Below are positions 36,540 to 46,203 of a stretch of 64,000 nt of DNA, piece after piece. Every line of letters begins with the position of its first letter. Positions within the stretch are counted from its first letter, which is position 1. The notes under the pieces are model-generated. The model was not told the DNA's origin. It searched no databases and saw nothing but the letters and a program-made list of their open reading frames with translations. The position numbers and the translations under genes were made by a program. The stretch is from Aquipseudomonas guryensis (GTDB lineage Bacteria; Pseudomonadota; Gammaproteobacteria; Pseudomonadales; Pseudomonadaceae), in contig NZ_JACJFN010000005.1 of NCBI RefSeq assembly GCF_014164785.1, positions 124,001 to 188,000 of the forward strand. Direction: 5' to 3'.

Positions 36540-37973
36540 ATGAAGCTTCTGCGCCCTTACCTGCTCGCCCTCGCCTGCCTGCTCGCCTATCCGGTCACTG
36601 CCGATGACCTGCCTTCGCTGGGCGATGCCAGTTCATCGATCGTTTCGCCGGAACAGGAACACCAGCTCGGCCGCGCCTGGCTGAGCATTCTGCGCGGCCA
36701 GGTCGACCAGCTGTCCGACCCGCAGCTCAAGGACTATGTGGAAAGCAGCGTCTATCGCCTGGCGGAAACCAGCCAGGTGCAGGATCGGCGCCTGGAGTTC
36801 GTCCTGCTCAACAGTCCGCAGCTCAACGCCTTTGCCGCGCCAGGCGGAATCATCGGGGTCAACGGAGGCCTGCTCCTCTATGCGCAGACGGAAGGCGAAT
36901 ATGCCTCGGTGATGGCCCACGAACTGGCGCACTTGTCGCAACGCCACTTCGCCCGCGGCATCGAAGCCCAGCAACGCATGCAGGTACCGGTGATGGCCGC
37001 CATGCTCGCCGGTATCGTCGCCGCAGCAGCCGGCGCCGGCGATGCCGGCATCGCTACCATCATGGGCGCCCAGGCCGCTGCTATTCAGGAACAGCGGCGC
37101 TTCTCCCGACAGAACGAACAGGAAGCCGACCGCATCGGCCTGCTCAACTTGGAAAAGGCTGGCTACGACCCGCGCGCCATGCCGAGCATGTTCGAGCGCC
37201 TGCTGCGCCAGTACCGCTACGACCGCAAGCCGCCGGAATTCCTCCTCACCCACCCGGTATCCGAGTCGCGCATCGCCGACACCCGCAACCGCGCCGAACA
37301 ATTTCAGCCAGGCGGCCTCAACGACAGCCTGCGCTACCAGTTGATGCGCGCCCGCGTGCAACTGATCTTCGAGGAGACGCCGGGGATCGCTGCCAAGCGC
37401 TTTCGCGCCATGCTCGAGGAAAACCCCAGGCTGGACGCTGCGCGTTATGGCCTGGCAATCGCCAAGATCAAGGGTGGCCAGCTCAACGAAGCACGCACGG
37501 CCTTGCAGGAGCTGCTGGCCAAGGCACCGGAAGACATCGCCTACAACCTGGCCATGGTCGATCTGGATATCACCAGCAACCGCCTGAGCGACGCCCGCCA
37601 GCGGGTAGAACGGCTGCGCAACTTGTATCCGAACAACTATCCGCTGGATCAGGCGCGTATCGACCTGATGTTCAAGCAGAGCCAGGGCAAGGAGGCCGAG
37701 GTAGCACTCAACGAACTGCTCAAGAACCGCCCGCATGACCCGGATGTCTGGTATCAGGTGGCCGAGGCCCGCGGCCTGGCCGGCAATATCATCGGCCTGC
37801 ACCAGGCCCGCGCCGAGTTCTTCGCTCTGGTTGGCGACTACGACCAGGCCCTGTCGCAACTGGACCTGGCCAAGCGCCGCGCCAGCAGCAACTTCCCTCT
37901 GGCTTCGCGCATCGACGCACGCCAGCAGGAACTGATGGAGGAGAAGCGCGCGATCGACAAGATGCTGCGCTGA
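36540..37973 (+). CDS. bepA: Beta-barrel assembly-enhancing protease BepA (M48, TPR)
   Basis: A 477-aa periplasmic protein with a signal peptide (LLRPYLLALACLLAYPVTA). The metalloprotease motif HELAH has zinc-binding His127 and His131 and catalytic Glu128, followed by EQEADRIGLLNLEKAGYDPRAM with the third ligand. A hydrophobic glycine-alanine stretch (VMAAMLAGIVAAAAGAG) separates them. The C-terminal half (about 290-470) is made of TPR-like repeats. BepA/YfgC degrades or helps fold stalled outer-membrane proteins such as LptD. Divergent from the TusA-like gene; ends in a clear terminator. Confidence 0.93.
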   Translation: MKLLRPYLLALACLLAYPVTADDLPSLGDASSSIVSPEQEHQLGRAWLSILRGQVDQLSDPQLKDYVESSVYRLAETSQVQDRRLEFVLLNSPQLNAFAAPGGIIGVNGGLLLYAQTEGEYASVMAHELAHLSQRHFARGIEAQQRMQVPVMAAMLAGIVAAAAGAGDAGIATIMGAQAAAIQEQRRFSRQNEQEADRIGLLNLEKAGYDPRAMPSMFERLLRQYRYDRKPPEFLLTHPVSESRIADTRNRAEQFQPGGLNDSLRYQLMRARVQLIFEETPGIAAKRFRAMLEENPRLDAARYGLAIAKIKGGQLNEARTALQELLAKAPEDIAYNLAMVDLDITSNRLSDARQRVERLRNLYPNNYPLDQARIDLMFKQSQGKEAEVALNELLKNRPHDPDVWYQVAEARGLAGNIIGLHQARAEFFALVGDYDQALSQLDLAKRRASSNFPLASRIDARQQELMEEKRAIDKMLR

Positions 37974-37984
37974 TCCAGCACACA

Positions 37985-38015
37985 GAAAAAAGCCCGGCAC
38001 TGCCGGGCTTTTTTC
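37985..38015. terminator. Bidirectional terminator between bepA and nadA
   Basis: AAAAAAGCCCGGCA-CTG-CCGGGCTTTTTTC; flanked by A- and T-runs, so it serves both converging genes. Confidence 0.93.
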
Positions 38016-38029
38016 TATCTGCACTCACC

Positions 38030-39088
38030 TCAAGCGTTGCCGCTCAACTTCAGCCGGGCTGCCTGAGTGAAATCCAGCATGCGCTTGAGCGGTTTGATCG
38101 CTCGCGGGATCAGCGCCGGCTCGACCAGGATCTCGTTGCTGCCCTCGCGCAGGCACTGCAGGGTGCGCTGCAGGGTGTTCATGGCCATCCACGGGCAATG
38201 CGCGCAACTGCGGCAGGCAGCGCCATTGCCGGCGGTTGGCGCCTCGATGAAGACCTTGTCCGGGCACAGCTGCTGCATCTTGTAGAAGATGCCGCGGTCG
38301 GTGGCGACGATGAAGGTCTGGTTCGGCAAGGTCTGCGCGGCCTTGATCAGCTGGCTGGTGGAACCCACCGCATCGGCCAGCTCGATCACCGCTTCCGGCG
38401 ACTCCGGGTGGACCAGCACGGCGGCGTCCGGGTACAGCACTTTCATGTCGTGCAGCTGCTTGGCCTTGAATTCTTCATGGACGATGCAGGCGCCATCCCA
38501 TAGCAGCATGTCGGCACCGGTCTGACGCTGGATATAGCGGCCCAGGTGCTGGTCCGGGGCCCAGAGGATGGTTTCGCCGTTGTCCATCAGGCTCTCGACG
38601 ATTTCCAGCGCGCAGCTGGAAGTCACCACCCAGTCAGCCCGCGCCTTCACCGCCGCCGAGGTGTTGGCATACACTACCACGGTACGCTCCGGGTGCTGGT
38701 CGCAGAACGCCGAGAACTCGTCGACCGGGCACCCCAGATCGAGCGAGCAGGTGGCTTCCAGGGTCGGCATCAGCACGCGCTTTTCCGGGTTGAGGATCTT
38801 CGCCGTCTCGCCCATGAACTTGACCCCGGCCACCACCACGGTCTGCGCCGCGTGCTGGTTGCCGAAACGGGCCATTTCCAGGGAGTCGGAGACGCAGCCG
38901 CCGGTTTCCTCGGCCAGCGCCTGGATCACCGGATCGCAGTAGTAGTGCGCCACCAGCACGGCATTCTGCTTCTTCAGCTCGGCAGCGATTTCACTGCGGT
39001 AGAAGGCCTCCTGCTCGGGCGTAAGCGGCACGGGCTGCTTGGCATCGAGATGGGCTTGAACCAGGAGGCGTTCGGAAATATGCGTCAT
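38030..39088 (-). CDS. nadA: Quinolinate synthase A
   Basis: Condenses iminoaspartate with dihydroxyacetone phosphate to quinolinate in NAD synthesis. The 352-aa protein carries a [4Fe-4S] cluster held by three Cys residues; candidates are in [21 protein letters not shown] and near the C terminus [37 protein letters not shown] at the N terminus is characteristic. Length is as in Pseudomonas and E. coli. Monocistronic, with tRNA-Lys upstream on the same strand. Confidence 0.96.
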   Translation of the reverse strand: MTHISERLLVQAHLDAKQPVPLTPEQEAFYRSEIAAELKKQNAVLVAHYYCDPVIQALAEETGGCVSDSLEMARFGNQHAAQTVVVAGVKFMGETAKILNPEKRVLMPTLEATCSLDLGCPVDEFSAFCDQHPERTVVVYANTSAAVKARADWVVTSSCALEIVESLMDNGETILWAPDQHLGRYIQRQTGADMLLWDGACIVHEEFKAKQLHDMKVLYPDAAVLVHPESPEAVIELADAVGSTSQLIKAAQTLPNQTFIVATDRGIFYKMQQLCPDKVFIEAPTAGNGAACRSCAHCPWMAMNTLQRTLQCLREGSNEILVEPALIPRAIKPLKRMLDFTQAARLKLSGNA

Positions 39089-39210
39089 GTTGATCAGACC
39101 TGCAGGCGCGGGTTGGCAAGTGGAGAGTATACCATCGGGCCCTACCGCCTCAGGGCGGCGGAGCTAACGCAGCAATGCCAGATGCAGCATCGCCCGACTT
39201 TTTTCGAGGC

Positions 39211-39244
39211 ATAAAAAAAGCCAGTCTTGCGACTGGCTTTTGCG
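39211..39244. terminator. Terminator downstream of tRNA-Lys
   Basis: AAAAAAAGCCAGTC-TTGC-GACTGGCTTTT; on the minus strand the stem ends in seven T, directly after the tRNA 3' end. Confidence 0.88.
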
Positions 39245-39247
39245 ATT

Positions 39248-39323
39248 TGGTGGGTCGTGTAGGATTCGAACCTACGACCAATTGGTTAAAAGCCAACTGC
39301 TCTACCAACTGAGCTAACGACCC
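39248..39323 (-). tRNA. tRNA-Lys (anticodon TTT)
   Basis: 76 nt, CCA encoded. The acceptor stem GGGTCGT/ACGACCC pairs, the D arm is AGCTCAGTTGGTAGAGC, the anticodon loop CTTTTAA, and the T arm GTAGG-TTCGAAT-CCTAC. In P. aeruginosa the tRNA-Lys next to queC is an insertion site for PAPI-type islands; here no island is present between it and nadA. Confidence 0.98.
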
Positions 39324-39380
39324 GACGCGGTGCGCATAATACTGATTTAATTCAGGAAATCAACACCCCGCGAAAAAACT

Positions 39381-40055
39381 TCAGCAATAACGGGTCGGAT
39401 CCGCCACTCCCGCGGCGATAAAACCGGCCGCCCGCAGCCGACAGCTGTCGCACTTGCCGCACGCCCGGCCATCCTCGTCAGCCTGGTAGCAGGACACGGT
39501 CAGAGAATAGTCGACACCATGCTGCATGCCGATCTGCACGATCTGCGCCTTGCTCAGGTTCTGCAGCGGCGCCTGAATACGGAAGCCCTCGCCTTCCACA
39601 CCCTCACGAGTCGCCAGATTGGCCACCCGCTCGAACGCGGCAATGAAGTCAGGACGGCAATCCGGATAACCGGAATAGTCCACCGCATTGACCCCGATAA
39701 AGATGTCGTGGGCGCCCAGCACCTCCGCCCAACCCAGGGCCAGGGCCAGGAATACCGTGTTGCGTGCAGGCACATAGGTCACCGGAATGCCTTCGGTCGG
39801 ACTCTCCGGCACGGCAATCGAACTGTCGGTCAGAGCCGAGCCACCGATACCGTTGAGATTGAGGCCGACCACCTTGTGTTCGGCCACACCCAGCTGCGCC
39901 GCCACCCGCTCAGCCGCCTGCAACTCGACGCGATGGCGCTGGCCGTAATCGAAACTCATGCTGTAGCAGGCGAAGCCCGCCGCCTTGGCCTGGGCCAGGA
40001 TGGTGGCGGAATCGAGGCCGCCGGAAAGCAGCACCACGGCTTTCTTGTCTGTCAT
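39381..40055 (-). CDS. queC: 7-cyano-7-deazaguanine synthase
   Basis: Converts carboxydeazaguanine to preQ0 with ATP and ammonia, in queuosine synthesis. The 224-aa protein starts with the PP-loop [15 protein letters not shown] and ends with the zinc site [36 protein letters not shown] is also typical. Downstream of queE by 15 bases in the same operon, so both steps are coupled. Followed by tRNA-Lys. Confidence 0.97.
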   Translation of the reverse strand: MTDKKAVVLLSGGLDSATILAQAKAAGFACYSMSFDYGQRHRVELQAAERVAAQLGVAEHKVVGLNLNGIGGSALTDSSIAVPESPTEGIPVTYVPARNTVFLALALGWAEVLGAHDIFIGVNAVDYSGYPDCRPDFIAAFERVANLATREGVEGEGFRIQAPLQNLSKAQIVQIGMQHGVDYSLTVSCYQADEDGRACGKCDSCRLRAAGFIAAGVADPTRYC

Positions 40056-40070
40056 CTCAGTACTCTCGAA

Positions 40071-40718
40071 TCAGTGGCCGGGCTCATCGTTCCACAGCAG
40101 CTTGTGCAGCTGCATCTGGAAACGCACGGGCAGGTTGTCGGCGATGATCCACTCGGCCAGGGCACGAGCACTGACCTGCTGGTGGCTGGGCGAGAACAGC
40201 ACTTCGCCGGCGCGCTGGTCGAGGCGGTACTCGATCAGCTTGGAAACGGCCCAGTCGTAGTCCTCGCGCGAGCAGATGACGAACTTGACCTGGTCGTTGC
40301 CGGTCAGCAGATCCAGGTTGCTGTACAGATTGCGCGAGACTTCCGCCGAGCCCGGGGTTTTCAGGTCAACCACGCGACTGACGCGGGGATCGGTGGCCGC
40401 AATATCGAGGGCACCGCTGGTCTCCAGCGACACCTCGTAGCCGGCATCGCACAGGCGCTTGAGCAGCGCGATGCAATTGGGCTGGGCCAGCGGCTCGCCA
40501 CCGGTCACGCAGATGTAGCGCGGCTTGTAACTGGCGATCTGCGCGCAGATAGCGTCCAGGCTCATGAGCTCGCCGCCACTGAAGGCGTAGGCAGTGTCGC
40601 AGTACTGGCAGCGCAGTGGGCAGCCAGTCAGGCGAACGAACACAGTGGGCAAGCCACTGCTGCGCGTTTCGCCCTGCAGCGAGTAGAAAATCTCGGTAAT
40701 GCGCAGGGTTTCTTGCAT
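40071..40718 (-). CDS. queE: 7-carboxy-7-deazaguanine synthase (radical SAM)
   Basis: Radical-SAM ring contraction of carboxytetrahydropterin in queuosine synthesis. The 215-aa protein has the cluster motif CPLRCQYCDTAYAF (CxxxCxxC) and the SAM-binding YICVTGGEPLAQPNC. The start MQETLRITEIFYSLQGE at 40718 fits the family; a longer frame to 40751 does not. First gene of the queE-queC pair; the upstream gap to cpoB holds a terminator. I looked for a preQ1 riboswitch before it and saw none. Confidence 0.96.
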   Translation of the reverse strand: MQETLRITEIFYSLQGETRSSGLPTVFVRLTGCPLRCQYCDTAYAFSGGELMSLDAICAQIASYKPRYICVTGGEPLAQPNCIALLKRLCDAGYEVSLETSGALDIAATDPRVSRVVDLKTPGSAEVSRNLYSNLDLLTGNDQVKFVICSREDYDWAVSKLIEYRLDQRAGEVLFSPSHQQVSARALAEWIIADNLPVRFQMQLHKLLWNDEPGH

Positions 40719-40864
40719 ATCGGCACCGGGCGTGACGGCGAAACAGGCCATCCGCCTCCGTTGCGGGAAAGGGGTCGCGATTCTAAACGAAAATATTCAG
40801 GGAGACATTTTTAACGTCGCCCAGGCGACGGAGCGAAGGGCAGCCGCCACGGAGAGCAAGCCAT

Positions 40865-40891
40865 AAAAAACCCGCGACTAGCGCGGGTTTC
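40865..40891. terminator. Terminator after cpoB
   Basis: AAAAACCCGCG-ACTAG-CGCGGGTTTCTG; on the minus strand it ends CGCGGGTTTTTT and closes the tol-pal operon. Confidence 0.88.
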
Positions 40892-40910
40892 TGAGCAATA
40901 CACCGTTCGA

Positions 40911-41738
40911 TCAGGGCAGGCGTTGCAAGTCACGCTGAGCCAACTGAGCGGCTGAGGATCCGGGGAACTGGGCAATCAGCTGGCGCAGAATGCCCTTGGC
41001 CTTGTCGGTATTGCCCAGGCGCTGCTCGACATCCGCCAGCTTGAACAGCGAATCCGGCACCTTGGCATGGGTCGGATAGGTCACGCTGACCTGGGCAAAG
41101 GCCTTGCCGGCGCCTTGCAAATCGCCCTTGGCCAGGTTGACCTCACCGAGCCAGTATTGCGCGTTGCCGGCGTACTGGCTGTTCGGGTATTTGCGCAGGA
41201 AGGCGCCGAAGGCCTGGCTGGCCTTGTCGAAATCCTTGGCTTTGATCAGGTCGAAGGCAGCGTCGTAATACAGCTTTTCCTTCGCCGGGTCGGCCGGCTC
41301 ATTGCTCGCAGGCTGTGCTGGAGCTTCTTGGGCCGGAGCCGTTGGAGCACCGCCGGCGTTGATCGCGCCGTCGGCAGGGGAATTTTGGGTAGGAGCTACG
41401 GCGCCAGCGGCACCACCGGCCAGACGGCCGTCCAGATCCTGGTAACGCGCCAAGCTTTCTTGCTTGAGGCGCTGAATCTCGTTCTGCTGTTCTTCAACCA
41501 TACCGCGCAGCGAAGCAATTTCTTGCTGCATCTGCTGCAACTGCATGAACAGCTCACCCTGCGCCGAGGCCGGGGCCGTAGCCCCGCCCCCGGCGTAGGC
41601 GCCATTCGTGCCGTAACCCACCGGCGGATAACTGCTAGTACCGTAACCGGCACTACTATCCACCACGGGAACCTCGGCCACTGCCGCAAGCGGCAGGGCG
41701 AGAACCAGAGAGGCTACGACACGAAGGCACTTTTGCAT
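40911..41738 (-). CDS. cpoB: Cell division coordinator CpoB (YbgF)
   Basis: A 275-aa periplasmic protein with a signal peptide (LRVVASLVLALPLAAVAE). An N-terminal coiled coil (FMQLQQMQQEIASLRGMVEE, about residues 65-100) drives trimerisation. An Ala/Pro-rich linker and a C-terminal TPR domain (about 155-270: YDAAFDLIKAKDFDKASQAF, YWLGEVNLAKGDLQGAGKAF) follow. CpoB couples Tol function to PBP1B-dependent septal peptidoglycan synthesis in E. coli. Last gene of the tol-pal operon, six bases after pal. Confidence 0.93.
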   Translation of the reverse strand: MQKCLRVVASLVLALPLAAVAEVPVVDSSAGYGTSSYPPVGYGTNGAYAGGGATAPASAQGELFMQLQQMQQEIASLRGMVEEQQNEIQRLKQESLARYQDLDGRLAGGAAGAVAPTQNSPADGAINAGGAPTAPAQEAPAQPASNEPADPAKEKLYYDAAFDLIKAKDFDKASQAFGAFLRKYPNSQYAGNAQYWLGEVNLAKGDLQGAGKAFAQVSVTYPTHAKVPDSLFKLADVEQRLGNTDKAKGILRQLIAQFPGSSAAQLAQRDLQRLP

Positions 41739-41744
41739 GGCGAA

Positions 41745-42233
41745 TTACTTACGCAGTTCGACGCGACGGTTCTGAGCCCAGGACTGCTCTTCGGTGCCAG
41801 TGGCAACCGGACGCTCTTCGCCGTAGGAAACCAGTTCCAGCTGAGCCGGGGAAACGCCCTGCAGAACCAGGTAGCGCTGTACGGCTTGAGCACGACGCTC
41901 GCCCAGAGCCATGTTGTACTCGCGGGTGCCGCGCTCGTCAGTGTGGCCTTCCAGAACGACGCGAGCGCCGTTGCCTTTCAGGTCCTTGGCGTGTACGTCC
42001 AGGGAACGCATGGCTTCCGGCTTCAGGTCGGAGCTGTCGTATTCGAAGTAGAAGGTGGTGATGGCGCGCAGAGCGGCTTCTTCGGTCGCGTTAGCGTCCA
42101 GACCATTGGCGTTGGCGTCGTAGCCAGCGTTCGGGTCGGTGGCACCTTCGCCAGCGTTGTCGCCGCCTTTGGACGAGCAACCAACAGTAACGGCCAGAGC
42201 CAGGCCCAGTGCAGCAAATTTCAGGATTTCCAT
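41745..42233 (-). CDS. pal: Peptidoglycan-associated lipoprotein Pal (OprL)
   Basis: A 162-aa outer-membrane lipoprotein. Lipobox VTVGC with Cys19. A Gly/Asp/Asn/Ala linker (residues 20-55) is followed by the OmpA-like peptidoglycan-binding domain: [38 protein letters not shown] and SYGEERP. It anchors the outer membrane to peptidoglycan and binds TolB. Between tolB and cpoB; in Pseudomonas it is often named oprL. Confidence 0.97.
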   Translation of the reverse strand: MEILKFAALGLALAVTVGCSSKGGDNAGEGATDPNAGYDANANGLDANATEEAALRAITTFYFEYDSSDLKPEAMRSLDVHAKDLKGNGARVVLEGHTDERGTREYNMALGERRAQAVQRYLVLQGVSPAQLELVSYGEERPVATGTEEQSWAQNRRVELRK

Positions 42234-42287
42234 GGTGTAACTCCTAATGGTTTCTAGGTGTGTTTAAAGCAAAGTGTTGTTACCGCA

Positions 42288-43595
42288 TCAGTTCAGGTAG
42301 GGGGACCAGGACGGTTCCCTGACATCACCTTGAGCGGTGGGAATCGGGAGTCTGACGCGCCCGTTGGTAGACACGAGCATCAGCACTCCACGGCCCTGCT
42401 GGCGGGTGGCGTAGATTAGCATGGTGCCATTGGGCGCAACAGTAGGCGAATCGTCCAGACTGGTCTCGGAGAGGATGCGCGGAGCGGAGCCTGAACGCGT
42501 CAGATCTTGCGCCGCCACCTTGAAGTTGGTGAAGCCATCCTGGCGATGGATCATCACCAGCATCTTTTCGTCAGCCGAAAGTTTCGGGTTGGCGTTGTAG
42601 TTACCGATGAAGGTCACGCGCTGCGCCTCGCCACCGGCGATGTTTTGCTTGTAGATCTGCGGCTTGCCGGCACGATCCGAGGTGAAGTACAGGGTCTGGC
42701 CATCCTTGCCCCAGAAGGGCTCGGTATCGATGGCGTAGTGATTGGTCACACGCTGCAACTGACGGCTGCCGAGGTTCATCACGTAGATTTCCGGGTTGCC
42801 GTCCTTGGACAGCACGAACGCCAGGCGATTGCCATCCGGCGACCAGGCCGGCGCACCGTTCAGACCCTGGAAGTTGGTGATCTGCTCGCGGCGGCCGGTG
42901 TCGATGTGCTGCACGAAGATGCGCGGACGGCGCTGCTCGAACGACACATAGGCAATACGGCGGCCATCCGGCGCATAGCGCGGCGACAGAATTGGCTCGC
43001 GGGACTGCAGCAGGGTCACGCCACGGGCACCGTCATAGTCAGAACGCTGCAGGGTGTAACGGGTGTTGTTGACCGAGAAACGCTCGGCGGTGACGTAGAG
43101 CATCTTGGTGGAGAAGGCGCCCTTGATACCGGTCAGTTTCTCGAACGACTGGTCGGCAACATGGTGCGCCATGTCGCGCAGCTGGTCCGGCGTACCGGCC
43201 ACATTGCCGGCCGCGACCTGCTGCTGACTGGCCACGTTAAACAGGGCGAACTGCACCTGCAGGCGCCCGCCCGTCGGCGCGATGCTGCCAACCAGCACGT
43301 ACTGGGCGCCCAGGGCCTGCCAGTCGCGGTAGATGATCTCGCTGGCCTGGGTCGGCAGGCTGATCATGTTCTGCCGTGGAATCGGCTCGTACATACCGGT
43401 GTTACGCAGGTCATTACCGATGATATCGGCCATGTCCTCGGGCAGCACGGTACCGCCCTGCCAACCGAAAGGTACTACGGCAATCGGAATGGCCCGGTTG
43501 GCCCCGCCGGTTACGGAGATGTTCTTTTCATCGGCGACAGCCAGGCCGGCTGCGCAGCAGAGAACAACAAGCAACCCTCGAAGAATATTGATCAC
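42288..43595 (-). CDS. tolB: Tol-Pal system protein TolB
   Basis: A 435-aa periplasmic protein with a signal peptide ([19 protein letters not shown]). The N-terminal domain (to about residue 165) is followed by a beta-propeller of WD40-like PD40 repeats with motifs such as [19 protein letters not shown] and [17 protein letters not shown]. It links Pal to TolA. The start is GTG at 43595, overlapping the tolA stop by four bases (GTGA), so translation is coupled. Confidence 0.96.
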   Translation of the reverse strand: MINILRGLLVVLCCAAGLAVADEKNISVTGGANRAIPIAVVPFGWQGGTVLPEDMADIIGNDLRNTGMYEPIPRQNMISLPTQASEIIYRDWQALGAQYVLVGSIAPTGGRLQVQFALFNVASQQQVAAGNVAGTPDQLRDMAHHVADQSFEKLTGIKGAFSTKMLYVTAERFSVNNTRYTLQRSDYDGARGVTLLQSREPILSPRYAPDGRRIAYVSFEQRRPRIFVQHIDTGRREQITNFQGLNGAPAWSPDGNRLAFVLSKDGNPEIYVMNLGSRQLQRVTNHYAIDTEPFWGKDGQTLYFTSDRAGKPQIYKQNIAGGEAQRVTFIGNYNANPKLSADEKMLVMIHRQDGFTNFKVAAQDLTRSGSAPRILSETSLDDSPTVAPNGTMLIYATRQQGRGVLMLVSTNGRVRLPIPTAQGDVREPSWSPYLN

Positions 43596-44536
43596 AGGTC
43601 CAGATCCTCTGGTGTAAATGTCATTTTGAACGAGCGATAAGGCGCGAAGTCCGCAGGGCTGATGCTCTGCATTTCAGTAACCTGGCCCACGTTGCGCACC
43701 GCCGTTACGGCAGAGCTATCGAAGGCAGCATCGCCACTGGAGCGCACCACCGAGGCATTGACGATGGAACCACCCGGCAACATATTCACCTGCACAGTAA
43801 CACTCATGCCATTACGTGCCGAAGGTGGGCGAATCCAGTTCCGCGTCACCAGTTCACGAATCAGGTCATCGTAATTGCCGGTTACCTGATCCCCTACCTC
43901 ATCAGCGAGCGCCTGCTGCCGCTCGGTAGTATCAGAAAGCAGGTCAGCCAGTGCCGCCGCTTTCTGATCGGCAGCTGATTTACGCGCAGCTTCCTGAGCC
44001 TTTTTCTTGGCTGTTTCGGCAGCCGCCTTCTTCTTGGCGTCTTCTGCAGCTTTCTTCTTCGCCGCTTCGGCGGCCTTCTTCTTGGCCTCCTCGGCGGCTT
44101 TCTTCTTCTCTTCCTCAGATTTCTTCTTGGCGATATCGGCGAGCTTCTTCTGCTCGGCTTTCTTGGCCTCTTCCGCTTTCTTCGCCTCAGCCTTTTTCTC
44201 AGCCACTTCCGCTTGTTTGGCTGCCTCGGCTTTCTTTTGTTCCGCGGCCTCCTGCTTCTTCTGTTCTTCCTTCTTCGCCTCGAGCTGTTCCTGCTCGTAC
44301 TGACGCGCAGCCGTTTTCTTGGCTTCGCCGGCAATCTTCTGATTGGTCTGGGTAGTCGCCTGGCTCTGCGACTTAGGCGAATAAAGGGTCACCTGGACGA
44401 TCGGCTTGGGCGGCGGCAGATCAGGGGCGAACTGAAAGCTGACGAACAGCATGGCAAACATCAGGGCGTGCAGAGCCACGGCCCAGATGGTCGGCCAGAA
44501 GTAGCTTTCTGACGAGGAGCGTGCGCTCTGCTGCAT
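43592..44536 (-). CDS. tolA: Tol-Pal system protein TolA
   Basis: A 314-aa inner-membrane protein spanning the periplasm. One N-terminal TM segment (about residues 14-36), a long Lys/Ala/Glu-rich helical domain (about 65-205, with repeated KKAxxxAKKK), and a C-terminal domain III (about 215-314: [41 protein letters not shown]) that contacts TolB/Pal. The repetitive A/K codons make the DNA here purine-biased. Start overlaps the tolR stop by one base. Confidence 0.95.
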   Translation of the reverse strand: MQQSARSSSESYFWPTIWAVALHALMFAMLFVSFQFAPDLPPPKPIVQVTLYSPKSQSQATTQTNQKIAGEAKKTAARQYEQEQLEAKKEEQKKQEAAEQKKAEAAKQAEVAEKKAEAKKAEEAKKAEQKKLADIAKKKSEEEKKKAAEEAKKKAAEAAKKKAAEDAKKKAAAETAKKKAQEAARKSAADQKAAALADLLSDTTERQQALADEVGDQVTGNYDDLIRELVTRNWIRPPSARNGMSVTVQVNMLPGGSIVNASVVRSSGDAAFDSSAVTAVRNVGQVTEMQSISPADFAPYRSFKMTFTPEDLDL

Positions 44537-44994
44537 CAGGGCGCCTCGGTGATCAACCCGACGTTACCCACGCCGGCTTCTTGCAGACCACCCATGACGG
44601 CCATCACCGAGCCATAGTCGACCGCCTTGTCACCCCGCACGAAGACCTGCACTTTCTTACCCTGACTGGCGTTCTGCTGCATGATCGCGGTGACCGTCTG
44701 CACCAGTTGCGGCAACGCGGTAGCGGTCTCGCTCTGCTTGCTCTGATCCTGGTCGACTTCCTCGCCCATGTTCCAGTAGTAGGTCTTGTCCGCTTTGATC
44801 GAGATGGTCAGCACGCGAGAGTTGTTATCCTGCGGCAAAGCCTCACTGGAAACCTTGGGCAGGTCGACCTTGACGCCCTGGTTGAGCATCGGCGCGGTCA
44901 CCATGAAGATCACCAGCAACACCAGCATCACGTCGATATAGGGCACGACGTTCATCTCGGCGACTGGCTTGCGTCTATTGCGAATTCTGGCCAT
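44536..44994 (-). CDS. tolR: Tol-Pal system protein TolR
   Basis: A 152-aa ExbD-family protein with a single N-terminal TM segment (residues about 16-37: VPYIDVMLVLLVIFMVTAPM) containing the proton-pathway Asp21, followed by a periplasmic domain. With TolQ it makes the proton-driven motor energising TolA. Starts 8 bases after tolQ. Confidence 0.96.
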   Translation of the reverse strand: MARIRNRRKPVAEMNVVPYIDVMLVLLVIFMVTAPMLNQGVKVDLPKVSSEALPQDNNSRVLTISIKADKTYYWNMGEEVDQDQSKQSETATALPQLVQTVTAIMQQNASQGKKVQVFVRGDKAVDYGSVMAVMGGLQEAGVGNVGLITEAP

Positions 44995-45002
44995 GGGCAG
45001 CC

Positions 45003-45701
45003 TCAGTCCTCGCTGGTATGCACTTTGCGGTGCAGGATCGCCTGGAACTCGTCAGCGAAGGTGTAATAGCGGCTGATCAGACGCTCGCCTTGTGCGGAGA
45101 AACGGTTGTAGGCGATAACCGCCGGGATGGCGGCGAACAGGCCGATGGCGGTAGCGATCAGCGCTTCAGCAATACCTGGGGCCACGGTAGCCAAGGTGGC
45201 CTGCTGTACCTGGGCCAGGCCGCGGAAGGAGTTCATGATGCCCCACACGGTACCGAACAGGCCGATGTAAGGGCTGGTCGAGCCGACGGTGGCGAGGAAT
45301 GGCAGGCTCTGCTCGAGCTTCTCTTCCTCGCGCGAAATGGCTACGCGCATCGCACGTGCCACGCCGTCCATCACTGCATCCGGATCGACGCCGGACTGCT
45401 GGCGCAGGCGGGAGAACTCCTTGAAGCCGGCACGGAAGATCTGCTCCACGCCGCAGTCCGGGTCCGGATTACTGCCGGCTTGGCGATACAGCTTGGACAG
45501 GTCGATACCCGACCAGAAGCGCTCTTCGAACATTTCCAGCGACTTCTTGGCGGCACGCAGCATGGTGCTGCGCTGGAAGATCATGATCCACGACATGACC
45601 GAGGCGGCCACCAGAATGAGCATGACCAACTGCACCACGAAACTGGCGTTGCTGATCAGGCTCCACATGGACATATGGTCTACGGCGGCGTTAGCTTCCA
45701 C
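45003..45701 (-). CDS. tolQ: Tol-Pal system protein TolQ
   Basis: A 232-aa ExbB/MotA-family protein with three TM segments: about 20-42 (NASFVVQLVMLILVAASVMSW), 140-160 and 172-195 (GIAEALIATAIGLFAAIPAVI). LPFLATVGSTSPYIGLFGTVWGIM is the family signature. ATG 45701 is two bases after the ybgC stop. Confidence 0.97.
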   Translation of the reverse strand: MEANAAVDHMSMWSLISNASFVVQLVMLILVAASVMSWIMIFQRSTMLRAAKKSLEMFEERFWSGIDLSKLYRQAGSNPDPDCGVEQIFRAGFKEFSRLRQQSGVDPDAVMDGVARAMRVAISREEEKLEQSLPFLATVGSTSPYIGLFGTVWGIMNSFRGLAQVQQATLATVAPGIAEALIATAIGLFAAIPAVIAYNRFSAQGERLISRYYTFADEFQAILHRKVHTSED

Positions 45702-45703
45702 GC

Positions 45704-46150
45704 TTACTCTCCTGCAGGGGATAGACCCGCGACACTGGCGAAGGCTGCACGCAGCGCTTCGGGAATGGCCCGGGGTTTCAAACTGTCGGCGCGCACACAG
45801 GCCACCACGAACTGCCCTTCACAGAGCAGTGCCTTGTCCGTGACCCGCCTTACCTGTTGACGAAAGCGCAGGCTGGCACGGTTTAACTCGATTACATCGG
45901 CCGTCACAAAAAGTTCGTCGTCCAGCTTGGCGGGCGCGTGATAACGCGCCTCGGCAGAATGCACAACGAACAGCAGGTCTTCCGCCACCAGCGCAGACTG
46001 GGCAAAACCCAGTTCACGCAGGCGCTCGGTGCGAGCCCGCTCCATGAATTTGAGGTAGTTGACGTAATAAACGATGCCGCCGGCATCGGTATCTTCGTAA
46101 TACACCCGACAACGGTGAGCAAAAGGCTGGGCCTCGATTTGCGCGCGCAT
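45704..46150 (-). CDS. ybgC: Tol-Pal-associated acyl-CoA thioesterase YbgC
   Basis: A 148-aa hotdog-fold thioesterase. The YbgC signature [30 protein letters not shown] includes the catalytic Asp. Acts on short acyl-CoA or acyl-ACP in the cytoplasm and is thought to link lipid metabolism to the Tol system. First gene of the tol operon, separated from ruvB by about 50 bases. Confidence 0.95.
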   Translation of the reverse strand: MRAQIEAQPFAHRCRVYYEDTDAGGIVYYVNYLKFMERARTERLRELGFAQSALVAEDLLFVVHSAEARYHAPAKLDDELFVTADVIELNRASLRFRQQVRRVTDKALLCEGQFVVACVRADSLKPRAIPEALRAAFASVAGLSPAGE

Positions 46151-46203
46151 ACTCTAGTGCTTACTCCCGGCCTTGCCAATCGGCCAAGCCCCCTGTTTTT
46201 AAA

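Noticed and set aside
40719-40864. PreQ1 riboswitch before queE.
   Set aside because: No C-rich loop and A-rich tail arrangement of the preQ1 class was seen.
43894-44355. Lys/Arg-rich and Ser/Pro-rich alternative frames in the tolA region.
   Set aside because: Consequence of the repetitive Ala-Lys codons of TolA.
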